DNA of 64,000 nucleotides from Paenibacillus qinlingensis (GTDB lineage Bacteria > Bacillota > Bacilli > Paenibacillales > NBRC-103111). Shown piece after piece: positions 1 to 10,004 of the stretch. Within the stretch, counting starts at the first letter, position 1; every line of letters begins with the position of its first letter. Position numbers and translations under genes: made by a program. The notes below the pieces were generated by a model. The model was given only the letters and a program-made list of their open reading frames with translations. It had not been told where the DNA came from and ran no database searches. Location: assembly GCF_013204845.1 (NCBI RefSeq), contig NZ_JABMKY010000001.1, positions 496,001-560,000 of the forward strand. Direction: 5' to 3'.

Positions 1-2570
1 TCTTCCTGCTCACCCAACGCACGCGCGGTTCCAAGATCGCCTCCACTTTCTTTCATCCGCTCAATAAATCGTAAAAAACGGAATAATCCGCGCAGGGATG
101 TACTCTCGTATTGTCTAGCTCTATCGTACAGCGCTCTTAAATTGGCTTGTCTTTGCATGCCGCCTGGCAACCCCCCAGCGAAATCGTAATAGCCGGTTTG
201 TCTAAAGATTCGCCAGATCAAGTCAGCAAGAGAGCCCTGTCTCGCATCATTTCGCCATTGTTCTAATTGTTCAAGAAACGCTGTCAATTTCAACGACAAC
301 GAGTCATGCTCATCATGGAGACTTTGTCCAGCGGTGCGCAAGACAGACTCATAGAAAGCTACAGATTTATCCGCAACTCGGATTTGTGCTAAATGTTCAG
401 CACTCAGTCCCACCATAGGTGATCGCAAAACAGCAGCCAAAGGTACGTCCTGATACGGATTGTCGATGACTTTCAATAAGGAGAGCATCGTCTCGACTTC
501 AGTTGCTGAGAAGTACCCTGTGCTGAGCTCGGCATAAGCAGGTATTCCCTGTTTCTTCAGCTCGTCGATTAATATGGGAGACCACGCTTGGGTGGCCCGC
601 AGTAGAATCACAATATCCCTGTAAGTTGCCGGCCGATTGCCGCCTGTTCTTTTATCAAATACCTGAAAGGCTTCTTGACTCTCAGCTCCTAATAAGCCCC
701 TGATTTGACGAGCTATGGTACGTGCTTCCAGCTGTGCGGTTTCCAGTTCTTCTGCTTCCAAGGCAGGATCCGTCCCATTTTCAGTGCTTTCCGCGTTGAA
801 CTCGTCACTATTTTCTTCGGATTCTTCCATGAACGTATCGCTTTTGTCAGCACCGTCTTTCGCACGGTCAATGATTAGCATTTCCACAGAACAATCGGAT
901 AGCGAAGGCGGATACCCAGCTCCGTACACCAGTTCCGCACGCTCATCGTAAGCAATTTCGCCGACAGTTTCATTCATCATTTGTTTGAAAATAAAGTTAA
1001 CCGCATCGACGACTTGAATACGACTTCGGAAATTTCTAGCTAAGTCAATTCTTCCACCGTTCATTTCACCATCAGATGCTGATTCTTTGTTGGAACGATA
1101 CGCTTTGTATTTTTCCAGAAATAACCCTGGTTCTGCCAATCGAAACCGATAAATACTTTGCTTTACATCGCCAACCATAAACCGATTCCCTGGCTTGGTA
1201 GTTGAAATCAGCTCAACAATGGCTTCTTGGACACGATTCGTATCCTGATATTCATCCAGGAGCACTTCCGCAAATTGTTTCCTATACGCTTGAGCAGCTT
1301 CTGAAGGGTATAATTCACCCGGCATGGAACCAGGTGCACTAAGAATTTGCAAGCAGTAATGCTCCAAATCAGCAAAATCAATCAGCCCCTTCGCTGCTTT
1401 AGCCGCTTGATATCTTTTGCCAAAATCAACGATAAGATCAACAAGGACATGCAATAAAGGAGCCATTACGGCAATTTCTTGATGAAATTGCTCTGGTGTC
1501 CGTCCGAACAATTCTTCTTTTAATTTGTTAATTTGATCTTTCGCTTTGTTCCGTAATTCTTTGACTTCTTCTTGTAGTCCTTTATCATAATCATCGCCTT
1601 TGCAGGCTTTGAGCTTGCCGAACTCAACCGTCTGAAAACCAAGATACAAGACGGACCATGGGTATGTCGTTGTTTCCAGCAGATTCTGAACGAGTAGCAA
1701 ATCATCACGTAAATTATCGATATACGGAGCAGGTCCTCCAGGGGATTCTGCGATATGCATGGCTTGTCCTAGCAAGTCCGCTGCTCCCTCTAGTTCAAGG
1801 GAAAGATCATGAATAAGACTTTGCTCCCATAGTGAATAATCCACAGGCGCAGATGTCGCGGCAACATAAGGCAAGGCTTCCTCAACTATCGCGTTTGCCT
1901 CATCCACATTCTCCTGGTCAGCTTGATGTGCTCGCGGCCCGAACATTGAAGCTGTTCCTCTTAACCAGTGCTCTGGCCAAGGATGACTACGAGATACATC
2001 GTATAGCTTCTGAATGAGCTGCATTATCGCGCTATCGTTACGTTCACCACTGAAGGAGTCCACCAACTGCCAAAAAGCACTGTTCTCATTACTTCCCGCA
2101 TAATATTCTTCCAGCATCTCTCCAAGCAAATCTTGACGAAGCAATTCAGCCTCTGTTTCATTCGCTATCCGAAAGCCAGGATCTAATTTGATAATACTAA
2201 AATAACGTTGTACAACCTCTAAACAAAAGGAATGCAGCGTAGTTATGGACGCTTTACCCATGAGTGCAAGCTGCTTTCGCAGATGTTGGGAATGCGGCTG
2301 TTTCATGAGTTCCTTCTCAAGTGCTTCTCGAATCCGATGCTTCATTTCGGAAGCTGCAGCCTTCGTAAAGGTAGCAACGAGTAAACGGTCTACATCGATT
2401 GGCTCCCACTCATTGGAGATCCGTCGAATAATGCGTTCTACGAGTACCGCTGTCTTGCCAGAGCCCGCAGCAGCGGCAACCAGCATATTCTGACCCTTAA
2501 GGGTTATCGCGTCCCATTGATCGTCCGTCCAAGCGCTACCTATAGGCTTAGGTTCTTGCTGATGTGTCAC
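1..2570 (-). CDS. addA: ATP-dependent helicase/nuclease subunit A, 5' part
   Basis: AddA is the UvrD-like 3'-5' helicase and nuclease half of AddAB, the Firmicute counterpart of RecBCD, which resects double-strand breaks for recombination. I see about 856 N-terminal residues of an expected 1200-1300; the rest runs off the left edge. A Walker A loop (AAAGSGKT, residues 33-40), an Ia-type TFTKAAASEM motif, the Walker B box LLDEYQDTN and a GDVKQSIYRFR segment identify the SF1 helicase core. The start is GTG at 2570-2568, preceded by AAAGGAG at 8 nt; no ATG is better placed. It follows addB by 21 nt, so the two are one operon in the usual B-A order. Identity is near certain; only the nuclease domain is unseen. 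Confidence 0.96.
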   Translation of the reverse strand, partial: MTHQQEPKPIGSAWTDDQWDAITLKGQNMLVAAAAGSGKTAVLVERIIRRISNEWEPIDVDRLLVATFTKAAASEMKHRIREALEKELMKQPHSQHLRKQLALMGKASITTLHSFCLEVVQRYFSIIKLDPGFRIANETEAELLRQDLLGEMLEEYYAGSNENSAFWQLVDSFSGERNDSAIMQLIQKLYDVSRSHPWPEHWLRGTASMFGPRAHQADQENVDEANAIVEEALPYVAATSAPVDYSLWEQSLIHDLSLELEGAADLLGQAMHIAESPGGPAPYIDNLRDDLLLVQNLLETTTYPWSVLYLGFQTVEFGKLKACKGDDYDKGLQEEVKELRNKAKDQINKLKEELFGRTPEQFHQEIAVMAPLLHVLVDLIVDFGKRYQAAKAAKGLIDFADLEHYCLQILSAPGSMPGELYPSEAAQAYRKQFAEVLLDEYQDTNRVQEAIVELISTTKPGNRFMVGDVKQSIYRFRLAEPGLFLEKYKAYRSNKESASDGEMNGGRIDLARNFRSRIQVVDAVNFIFKQMMNETVGEIAYDERAELVYGAGYPPSLSDCSVEMLIIDRAKDGADKSDTFMEESEENSDEFNAESTENGTDPALEAEELETAQLEARTIARQIRGLLGAESQEAFQVFDKRTGGNRPATYRDIVILLRATQAWSPILIDELKKQGIPAYAELSTGYFSATEVETMLSLLKVIDNPYQDVPLAAVLRSPMVGLSAEHLAQIRVADKSVAFYESVLRTAGQSLHDEHDSLSLKLTAFLEQLEQWRNDARQGSLADLIWRIFRQTGYYDFAGGLPGGMQRQANLRALYDRARQYESTSLRGLFRFLRFIERMKESGGDLGTARALGEQE

Positions 2571-2591
2571 CTTGTACGCTCCTTTCTACCT

Positions 2592-5500
2592 TCACGACTG
2601 TCCTGCCTGTACAGCCAACTCCGTCCAAACTTGATCTTTCGCACGTGGTCGAAAAACTTGGATTTCATTTCCTTCAAATAAAGGATCAATTTGACAAATC
2701 GACATATACGAGCAGTGCTGGCAAGCCGATTTCTTCCCTAACCGATAGGGGGCGATATCAACATGCCCGTCCGTAATGTTTGTTCCAATTTGTTTCACTT
2801 GTTTGCGTACAAAAGTACGTAGTGTATCCCACTGCTCATCGGTAGCTACCGATGAAGTCGAGTAAAAACTCCCATCTTTCTTTAGGGCAACTGGAATAAG
2901 TTGTGAATGCCCCGAGCTATGGATAAGTTCATCATCCATCAATCCAGCTACCTCAGCATCAGCGGTAATTAAACCCTTCATTTTGAACCGTTTACGCAGT
3001 TCCTTCTCCACAGAGGCAGGATCAAGCGCATTTTTCTGCTGCAGCATCGGATTATGCACATGGAAGTAAAGCACCCCTGCAGGCTTTGCGTGGGTACCGA
3101 GCCATGTCTCCGCATGCGTAAGAATAACATCCAAATAAGTCAGCATCTGTAGGGATAATCCGTAGTACACCTCTGAAAGCTGCAGGGCTGTTTGACTGGA
3201 TTTGTAATCAATCACTCTTAAAAGTACACCATTCTCACCATCGGCTCGATCCACACGGTCAATTCGGCCAATAATCTCCATGGTACAGCCATTCTCCAAT
3301 TGAAACGTTAACGACGGTAAATCCTTCCCTGGTCCAAAATCAATCTCCAATCCTAGTGGCTGAAATTGACCATGTTTGGCGTGTTCGCCGAGAATAACTG
3401 CCGCCCTACCTACCACTTGCTTCAGTTTCCGAGCTATATAAGCGTAACGACTTGAACTAAGTAGAATTTCCCCTTGAAGTCTCGGTGCGAGCTCATCAAC
3501 GACTTGTGCAGACCTCTCCATACATTGCTCGGCGGAAAGTGAACCCCACTCTAGCTGATCCTGCTGCAGCTTCTGAACAAACTGATTCAATGCCGCGTGG
3601 AATAATTGTCCAATATCTGGAGCATCTAAGCGATAGACTCGACGTTCTTGCAGCCTTAGGCCATGAGAAATGAAATGCGAGAACGGACAAGCCACATATT
3701 TCTCCATTCGTGAAACGCTGGCACGCAAGTGCTGCCCATATAGCATTTGGCTAGTAGGGATGGAGAGCCCCTTCTCTTTGTTCGTAAATTGCAATGCCTG
3801 TACAACCGATTGTAATTTCATCTGCCAAGCGGGTTGTTCCGCGTACCAATTGTACGCATCCCACCATAGTTCTGACATGCGTCCGCCTAGCATCCAATGC
3901 TTCATGCGAACAGCCAAATAAGAGATCGCCTGCGTCGGATGTGCCAAATAGGCAGCTTGCTCACTTTCAGAGGCTTCCGCTGAAGGTTCTGCTAAAAGTA
4001 GAGATTGGTCCGTACCTGGAAATAGCTGTCGCATCTGTCTAATCAGTTCTGAAGGCAATAACGATTTCCCTTCTTCATCTGCTAACGGGTAACTCATCCA
4101 AAGCCGTTTGCCTGGTACAGTCAATGAAGTGTAGACGATAAATTGCTCATCCAACAGCTTTCGACGGCTTCCATCCGCCATAGGTAATCCAGAGTCCATG
4201 AGAACACTGCGTTCTGCTTCTGTGAGGACACCTTTTTCAGCCATCTGTGCAGGAATAACTCCATCATTTACACCTAAAATATATGCATACCGAATCCCGC
4301 TTGAACGTGTGCGATCCATACTTCCAATCAGCAATTGGTCCATTGATGGCGGAACTAACCCCAGCTTCATGCTTTCCATTCCTGTTTCTATTAAACCGTT
4401 AAACAGCTCTAAGGAAAGTTCATCATCGCCCATGGTTTCCACTAATTGATCCAGCATATCCATGACACTGTTCCACATTTGACCGTGCTCGCGAGCTTTT
4501 TCTGGCTTTCCATCAAGTGTTGCTTGCTGCGTCCATAATTCTAATTTCTCTGGCGCTTGAACGGTTACCAGTAACTCATAAACCGCTTCGACCTGAGCTT
4601 TGACTGTACGCGCTTGTGAAAGGCGATTGGATAACGCCAACAATGGACCGACGACCCACGATTTGCTCGTATTTAAAGCTTGAAGCTCATCTGTTTGTTC
4701 ATTTACCCCATCTTCTGCTTGCTCCAAATTAGCACGAAATTTATATGTCCATGGCTTGCCATCCGTCCATCTATAGCCTTGAATCCCGAATGCAAGCACA
4801 TAATTCTCTAATTTATCTAGCTCAGTCCGTTGAGTTGTCGCACCAGGAGGCAGCAGTAAATCCGTTTTGATACAACGGAATACGGCATCGTAATGCCAAT
4901 TATGTTGAATAACCTCCAGTGCAGAGCGAATAAATTCTACGAGTGGATGATGAAGCACCGAACGCTTCTGATCGAAAAAATGAGGGATCTCATAATCCGT
5001 AAGCACCATGTTTAACAGATCCTGATACCCTTCCATGTTCCGTACCATAATGGCCATTTCACGCCACCGTACACCATGTTCTCGAACTAACTGAAGCATA
5101 TCACGCACCGCGCCCTCAACTTCTGCACGACGATGAACGGCTTCCCTAATAACAAGCTGGTCAGCGATCTTCTCTCCAGGTGAGGGCTTATATTTAGGTG
5201 CTCCGCCACCGATTCGACGGTCATAATTCTGCTCCAAATAGGCAAGTGCAGGACTATCTTCATATCGAGGCGAACGCTCCGGAGCAAGATGAAGAACTTC
5301 AGCCGCATCAAGTCCTAGCTGCCATATCATATCTTGCAAACGCACCATCGTCGTAGCTGTAGGATGAAATAAATCCAATTCATCTGGGCTATCTCCCGCC
5401 TGCAGTTCCCGATCTAGGCATAACGTAATCGTCACTTGCTTACAAGCAGCAAATAATGCACCAAGTACCTTGAATTCTTGCGGTGTAAAACCATGAAATC

Positions 5501-6122
5501 CATCAATCCAGACTGTTGCTGAGCGCAAATAAACCGAGTTCGGCACTTGCTCTGCGAGCAGCGTCAAGTAATCTTCACCGTCCAAATACTGCCTCGCTAA
5601 CTCGGCCTCAAAATGGCGATACACCAGTTGAATATCGTGCATTTTATCCCGCAGCAATCCGTGTTCACCCAGGTTAGTTACTCGTTTATTCTCATGCGTT
5701 TCCAGCTGTTCAGCTGTCACACAATAACGTTTCATTTCCGTAAAAAGCTGATTCAGTCGGTCGACGAAGCCCATTTGCTCAGCTGAATGACCGAAAAGTC
5801 GAAGTTTATCCTTGTATTTATGTAAAATGCTTGTTAACAGCAGTTTTTTGCCTGTATCATCAATCGGCAAACGTGCTGTCCCGCCTTCTTCTTGCATGAC
5901 ACGCCATGCTAATCGATGGAAACTTAATACTTGCGCGCGAATCATTCCACGAATAGTTGGATCCGATACCAGTGCGTGCTCAGCTTGAAAAGTAGCTTGT
6001 TCAGGAACAAGCAAAATCAACGGATCACCTTCAGGCGCTGATGACAGCTGCTGTTTCATTTCAGTCAGACAACGTTCACTCTTGCCGCTTCCAGCTCTAC
6101 CAATCACGAATCGAATGGACAT
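2592..6122 (-). CDS. addB: ATP-dependent helicase/deoxyribonuclease subunit B
   Basis: AddB is the second subunit of the AddAB recombination nuclease; it carries the Chi-recognition helicase-like module and a RecB-family nuclease. The 1176-residue length is typical. A nucleotide-binding loop GRAGSGKS lies at residues 8-15. The C-terminal nuclease core shows the IDRVDR and DYKSSQ motifs near residues 955-975. The iron-sulfur staple is complete: one cysteine (ACPFSH) near residue 810 and CQHCSYMSIC at 1134-1143, the C-x2-C-x5-C spacing of AddB. It is the first gene of the addB-addA pair. A two-hairpin repeat element sits 17-47 nt upstream of its start (6139-6169). Call is secure. Confidence 0.97.
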   Translation of the reverse strand: MSIRFVIGRAGSGKSERCLTEMKQQLSSAPEGDPLILLVPEQATFQAEHALVSDPTIRGMIRAQVLSFHRLAWRVMQEEGGTARLPIDDTGKKLLLTSILHKYKDKLRLFGHSAEQMGFVDRLNQLFTEMKRYCVTAEQLETHENKRVTNLGEHGLLRDKMHDIQLVYRHFEAELARQYLDGEDYLTLLAEQVPNSVYLRSATVWIDGFHGFTPQEFKVLGALFAACKQVTITLCLDRELQAGDSPDELDLFHPTATTMVRLQDMIWQLGLDAAEVLHLAPERSPRYEDSPALAYLEQNYDRRIGGGAPKYKPSPGEKIADQLVIREAVHRRAEVEGAVRDMLQLVREHGVRWREMAIMVRNMEGYQDLLNMVLTDYEIPHFFDQKRSVLHHPLVEFIRSALEVIQHNWHYDAVFRCIKTDLLLPPGATTQRTELDKLENYVLAFGIQGYRWTDGKPWTYKFRANLEQAEDGVNEQTDELQALNTSKSWVVGPLLALSNRLSQARTVKAQVEAVYELLVTVQAPEKLELWTQQATLDGKPEKAREHGQMWNSVMDMLDQLVETMGDDELSLELFNGLIETGMESMKLGLVPPSMDQLLIGSMDRTRSSGIRYAYILGVNDGVIPAQMAEKGVLTEAERSVLMDSGLPMADGSRRKLLDEQFIVYTSLTVPGKRLWMSYPLADEEGKSLLPSELIRQMRQLFPGTDQSLLLAEPSAEASESEQAAYLAHPTQAISYLAVRMKHWMLGGRMSELWWDAYNWYAEQPAWQMKLQSVVQALQFTNKEKGLSIPTSQMLYGQHLRASVSRMEKYVACPFSHFISHGLRLQERRVYRLDAPDIGQLFHAALNQFVQKLQQDQLEWGSLSAEQCMERSAQVVDELAPRLQGEILLSSSRYAYIARKLKQVVGRAAVILGEHAKHGQFQPLGLEIDFGPGKDLPSLTFQLENGCTMEIIGRIDRVDRADGENGVLLRVIDYKSSQTALQLSEVYYGLSLQMLTYLDVILTHAETWLGTHAKPAGVLYFHVHNPMLQQKNALDPASVEKELRKRFKMKGLITADAEVAGLMDDELIHSSGHSQLIPVALKKDGSFYSTSSVATDEQWDTLRTFVRKQVKQIGTNITDGHVDIAPYRLGKKSACQHCSYMSICQIDPLFEGNEIQVFRPRAKDQVWTELAVQAGQS

Positions 6123-6138
6123 TTATGGCCTCCTAACA

Positions 6139-6169
6139 CTTTCCGTCGGAAAGCTTGCTTCGTAAGCAA
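6139..6169 (-). repeat. Two-hairpin leader repeat upstream of addB
   Basis: Read on the minus strand, this leader holds TTGCTTACGAAGCAA directly followed by the small hairpin CTTTCCGACGGAAAG. The first hairpin core TGCTTACGAAGCA recurs, again followed by a different second hairpin, just upstream of the moxR gene at 60150-60179. The conserved first hairpin with a variable second one at the same distance from a start codon suggests a dispersed repeat family or a shared RNA element. Function unknown. Confidence 0.6.
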
Positions 6170-6209
6170 TTCTCGTTTTCTATCTCTCTATTCTATCATA
6201 TTTCTGATG

Positions 6210-6686
6210 ATGAGTCGGCGTGGTAGATGATGGAGGGGGATCTGAGGGGTACTAAGGAGCTAAGTTAGCGCTCGATATACGAACGTACATTCTATTAGTA
6301 TAGCATGGAAAACAAAAAACGAAAAGAAATATACGATGAAAACTAACCGATTTACGACTTTCATCAGTCAATACAGTTTTATCATGACGCTGTTAGTTGC
6401 AGTAGTCCGATAACTCCGAATTAATTCGAAGATTGCATATTGAATTGGACCAATAGTTCGATTCTACCGAATTATTTCACCATTTTTCTTTAGCCACGGT
6501 TGTTACCGGTGAATTAGTTAGGCAATTCCTGACTAAATTAGATTTTTTGAACGAGACATCGAGATTAATTCGGCAATTTCGGACTATTAGCTCCCCACTC
6601 CTTCCATCAAAATCAAAATCCACACTATTAGCAACATCAATACAAACATCAACGTTAATACCAACACCAACACCCCCAAACACAAC
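6210..6686. other. AT-rich spacer with dispersed inverted repeats
   Basis: This stretch between addB and the rlmI-like gene has no convincing gene. It holds several degenerate copies of a 25-28 bp inverted repeat built from TTAGTCCGA and TCGGACTAA-type arms (around 6402-6428, 6451-6474, 6511-6540 and 6563-6590), the same family seen at 34869-35061. From 6620 to 6686 it becomes a low-complexity run rich in CA and CAA triplets. The short open frames here are compatible with chance. Confidence 0.55.
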
Positions 6687-6723
6687 AAAAAAGCAAAGCC
6701 AGATTAACCGGCTTCGCTTTTTT
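6687..6723 (-). terminator. Intrinsic terminator of the rlmI-like gene
   Basis: On the minus strand the hairpin AAGCGAAGCC/GGCTTTGCTT is followed by a run of T, 8 nt past the stop codon of the methyltransferase gene. The A-run on the other side would let it work in both directions, but no plus-strand gene ends here. Confidence 0.85.
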
Positions 6724-6731
6724 AAATCTGT

Positions 6732-8105
6732 TTATTTGCTGCGCACTTCGAAAATCGCAAACTTCAAATAATGTCCTTCATCAACGCCTAGAATACGCGG
6801 GTGGTCCATCCCTGCGCCACGGAATTCGATTAAGCGGAGAAGCTTGCCCGCATCTGTTGCCGCTGCATGTATCGTTTCAAGAAATAGTTCAGGATGCATG
6901 TGGTATGAACAACTTGCTGTGACGAGATAGCCACCTTCATTGACAAGTTTCATGCCATGTAAATTGATGTCTTTATAACCGCGGCAAGCCCCTTCCACCG
7001 CACTTTTGGTCTTGGCGAAGGCAGGTGGATCGAGTATGACCACGTCCCACGTACGTCCACCGGTGCCCACAGGCTTAGAAGTGTCTATCTTGGCTTGTCC
7101 CGCTGCACCAGCAACAGCGCGAAGCTTGCGCTCATCCAAACCTTTCACTTGTGTACGCAAGTATTCGAAGGCATCCGCGACGACGAATTCGACGCGATCC
7201 TCGAAACCATTCAACGCAACGTTCGTGCGTGCACTTTCGATCGCATGCTCGGAGATATCAAGACATGTTACTTTTTTGGCTCCGAATTTACATGCGTTAA
7301 GCGTGAAGCTTCCCGTATGTGAGAAGCACTCCAGCACAGAAGCGCCATCCCACAGTGGGAACGTCACTACTTTGCCGTTCGCGTTCACAGGGAGCATTTG
7401 CGTTACGCCATTCTCTTCGATTTCCGTCAAGTTGATGCCGCTGCGGTGACCCCAGCCAGTCATCAACGGAGCGATCGCCGCGCGATTCTCACGCTGGTCG
7501 AAGAAGTAACCTGTCTTCTGACCTTCCTCAATATCAACGCGAATGCGAAGGCCATTTTCTAAAATATCAACATGCTTCGCACAATCGCCATAGAGTAGTC
7601 CCTTCGTCTGCTTCAGACCTTCCAGTTCACGAATGGAAACGTCGCTTCGCTCATAGATCCCTACTGGCTTCATAACTTGTACAAGCGCTTCGACGATATT
7701 GTCTCGGCACAGGTCCATTCCTAAAGTCAAAAGCTGAACAACCAGTGTGTTCTCGAATTTATCAACAATAAGTCCTGGCAAGAAATCAGCTTCTCCATAT
7801 ACCAGACGATAAGACTGCGCTCCTTTCACAAAGCGCTGACGATGTAGGAAACAACGTGTAAAACGTTCGACGAAAAACTCCGTCGTCATCGCCTCAATCG
7901 GGCTATACGATACAATACGTACCGTAAGTTGTGAAGCTTCGTTGTAATAGCCAGTTGCTAGATACTTGCCCAAGTGATTCTGAACGGATACAAGCTGTCC
8001 AGGCACAATGTCCCCATCCGTGCGCTCAATTTCACTTTTATACACCCATGGATGTCCTTGCTCCAAGCGGGGTTTGCGTTTTTTATGTAAAAATACTGCT
8101 GCCAT
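6732..8105 (-). CDS. RlmI-family class I rRNA (cytosine-5) methyltransferase
   Basis: A 457-residue SAM-dependent methyltransferase of the RlmI/YccW type, which methylates a cytosine of 23S rRNA in E. coli. The N-terminal PUA domain is visible as KKRKPRLEQGHPWVYKSEI (residues 8-26). The Rossmann core has a SAM loop ECFSHTGSFTLNAC near residues 256-270 and the catalytic-type motif VILDPPAFAKTK near residue 357. It is longer than the usual 390-400 residues because of an insert of about 30-60 residues around the SAM domain (for example GWGHRSGINLTEIEENG and a Gly/Ala-rich segment before the DPPAF motif). It stands alone, divergent from the Na/Pi transporter gene. The substrate base in this lineage is inferred, not shown. 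Confidence 0.88.
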   Translation of the reverse strand: MAAVFLHKKRKPRLEQGHPWVYKSEIERTDGDIVPGQLVSVQNHLGKYLATGYYNEASQLTVRIVSYSPIEAMTTEFFVERFTRCFLHRQRFVKGAQSYRLVYGEADFLPGLIVDKFENTLVVQLLTLGMDLCRDNIVEALVQVMKPVGIYERSDVSIRELEGLKQTKGLLYGDCAKHVDILENGLRIRVDIEEGQKTGYFFDQRENRAAIAPLMTGWGHRSGINLTEIEENGVTQMLPVNANGKVVTFPLWDGASVLECFSHTGSFTLNACKFGAKKVTCLDISEHAIESARTNVALNGFEDRVEFVVADAFEYLRTQVKGLDERKLRAVAGAAGQAKIDTSKPVGTGGRTWDVVILDPPAFAKTKSAVEGACRGYKDINLHGMKLVNEGGYLVTASCSYHMHPELFLETIHAAATDAGKLLRLIEFRGAGMDHPRILGVDEGHYLKFAIFEVRSK

Positions 8106-8222
8106 GTTTTAGCCGTCCTTTGCGTGAAACCGTTCACCTATACCATCTGGCTTGTCATGCTTGTCTTTACGGTCACATATATTGGTTGAAAACGTCGTAC
8201 GTCACGAAAAGGAGATCCTCTC

Positions 8223-9230
8223 ATGATTCATGCTATTATACTGCCTGTTGCTACAGGCTTTATCTTATTTCTGCTGGGGATGAAGCTCATGGAAACCTCG
8301 CTTCAGACCTGGGCAGGCCCCCGCCTCCAGCTGTGGCTGGAGCGGTTTACCCGAACGCCGGTGCGCGGCCTTATCACCGGCACCGTGCTCACTGCGGCGC
8401 TGCAGAGCAGCACCGCCATCACAGTCATCGCCATCGGCCTCGTCGGCGCTGGCATCCTGTCCTTCCCGAGAACACTAGGCGTGATTCTCGGAACGAACAT
8501 CGGCACGTGCCTCACCACTGAGCTGATCGGGCTCAGCTTGGGTGGCATCGGCGTGCCGATCCTGATCGCCAGCGCCAGCGTTTGGCTGGCGAGCTGGCTG
8601 GCTGGGCCCTTACCGCCTGCAGCGCAAGGGCTTGGCCTGGATCAGACCGCCGCGCATGACGGCGGCCGCCAATGGCTGCGCAGCGTCCGCTATGGCTCGC
8701 TAGCGGTGGCGGGCTTCTCTCTCGTGCTGCTCGGCATCGAGATCATGCAAACCATCGGGCCTGCGCTGCAGTCCCGCGGTCTGTTCGCCTGGTTCGTGCA
8801 CCAGGCGCAAACGAGCCTGCTCTGGGGCATCCTCGCAGGCGCAGCGGTGACCGCGCTCGTGCATAGCAGCGCAGCCGTCATTGCGATGGCGATGAGCCTC
8901 GCTGCCACTGGGGCTATCCCCGTCGAGCTCGGCGTTGCCATTACCATTGGTGCCAATGTCGGCACCTGCGTAACCGCCTTAATAGCAGGTATGAGCAGTT
9001 CACGCGCAGGACGATACGTCGCCTGGTCGCATGTACTGCTCAATGTCGGAGGTGCGATCCTCTTTTACCCGTTTATCCATGTGCTCGTTAGTCTTTCAGG
9101 ACTGCTTGCTGATGACGCCGCTTCACAGATTGCCCGTTCCCAAACCATTTTCAACATCGTAGGCTCCTTAGTTGCGTTGCCTCTCTGCTATCTTAGTATG
9201 TGGAAGCGCCTTGAGTTCCGTTCACAATAG
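8223..9230 (+). CDS. Na/Pi cotransporter family protein
   Basis: A 335-residue membrane protein of the NptA/PNaS family (Na+/Pi cotransporter domain), expected to move phosphate with sodium across the cytoplasmic membrane. The family's internal duplication is plain: repeat 1 carries [17 protein letters not shown] near residue 60 and repeat 2 [17 protein letters not shown] near residue 216, each with the signature QSS/HSS. It lacks the C-terminal PhoU-like domain of longer homologues. RBS AAGGAG lies 8 nt before the ATG. Its middle (about 8310-8950) is visibly GC-richer than the flanks. Its 3' end overlaps deoC tail to tail by 38 bp. A related cluster of phosphate genes lies 5-11 kb away. Confidence 0.88.
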   Translation: MIHAIILPVATGFILFLLGMKLMETSLQTWAGPRLQLWLERFTRTPVRGLITGTVLTAALQSSTAITVIAIGLVGAGILSFPRTLGVILGTNIGTCLTTELIGLSLGGIGVPILIASASVWLASWLAGPLPPAAQGLGLDQTAAHDGGRQWLRSVRYGSLAVAGFSLVLLGIEIMQTIGPALQSRGLFAWFVHQAQTSLLWGILAGAAVTALVHSSAAVIAMAMSLAATGAIPVELGVAITIGANVGTCVTALIAGMSSSRAGRYVAWSHVLLNVGGAILFYPFIHVLVSLSGLLADDAASQIARSQTIFNIVGSLVALPLCYLSMWKRLEFRSQ

Positions 9231-9873
9231 CTACTCCAGAGCTAGTCCCTAATCTCGTTGCTCCTGCTTCAATCATCGCAATCGCCGTCTCTACGTCGCG
9301 CACGCCGCCAGAAGCTTTCACACCAATCGTGCTGGACACATGTTGACGCATCAAGCGAACATCTTCTACCGTAGCTCCACCAGGTCCAAAGCCAGTCGAT
9401 GTTTTCACGAAATGAGCACCTGCTTCTTCTGAAAGTCGGCAAGCAGTTGCTTTCTGCTCATCATTCAGGAAACCTGTTTCCATGATCACTTTGACGATAG
9501 CTTTTCCTTTTACTGCATCAACGACTTGTTTAATATCAGAACGAACTGCATCCAATTGTCCTTCGAGCAGCAATCCAATAGGTAAAACGGTATCGATTTC
9601 AGCAGCGCCATTTTCAACAGCTTTGGTCGCTTCGAATGCTTTAACTTCACTTAAACTCGCACCAAGTGGGAAGCCAACTACAGCTGCAACCTTTACACCC
9701 GTGCCTTCCAATGCTTTGGCAGCTGTGGCTACAAACTGCGAATTCACACAAACACTAAAAAATTGATGTTGGGCAGCTTCCTCACACAATTTATGAATCG
9801 CCGCTGTGCTTGCATCTGCTTTCAATAACGTATGGTCAATATAACTAGCAATTTCTTTTGCATTCAATGTCAT
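9193..9873 (-). CDS. deoC: Deoxyribose-phosphate aldolase
   Basis: DeoC cleaves 2-deoxyribose 5-phosphate to glyceraldehyde 3-phosphate and acetaldehyde in deoxynucleoside breakdown. The TIM-barrel class I aldolase is clear: [11 protein letters not shown] near the N-terminus, the Schiff-base lysine segment [14 protein letters not shown] (Lys near 156) and the second active-site lysine in VKASGGVRD (near 185). I start it at the ATG 9873-9871, with GAGGTG 7 nt upstream, giving 226 residues; an ATG 15 nt earlier falls inside that ribosome binding site. It is not next to other deo genes. The last 38 bp overlap the end of the convergent transporter gene. Confidence 0.95.
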   Translation of the reverse strand: MTLNAKEIASYIDHTLLKADASTAAIHKLCEEAAQHQFFSVCVNSQFVATAAKALEGTGVKVAAVVGFPLGASLSEVKAFEATKAVENGAAEIDTVLPIGLLLEGQLDAVRSDIKQVVDAVKGKAIVKVIMETGFLNDEQKATACRLSEEAGAHFVKTSTGFGPGGATVEDVRLMRQHVSSTIGVKASGGVRDVETAIAMIEAGATRLGTSSGVAIVNGTQGASTY

Positions 9874-9935
9874 TATGAAGCACCTCATCTGATTTAGTCA
9901 TTTCGTCCATAGCTTTGGGCTCCCGTGTAATCGAG

Positions 9936-9980
9936 AAAACCTCTATCGCAGTCATTCTAAGGAACGACCACGCGTAGAGG
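9936..9980 (-). terminator. Probable terminator of the prmA-mtaB operon
   Basis: Arms CCTCTA and TAGAGG enclose a partly paired 29-nt interior, followed on the minus strand by GGTTTTCTC. It lies 25 nt beyond the mtaB stop. The T-tract is short, so this is a moderate call. Confidence 0.5.
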
Positions 9981-10004
9981 TAGGTAATTGCCTTACACCT
10001 TCAC

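Noticed and set aside
7006..7449. 147-residue plus-strand frame inside the rlmI-like gene
   Set aside because: It is antisense to a clear methyltransferase gene and has no family pattern or start site.
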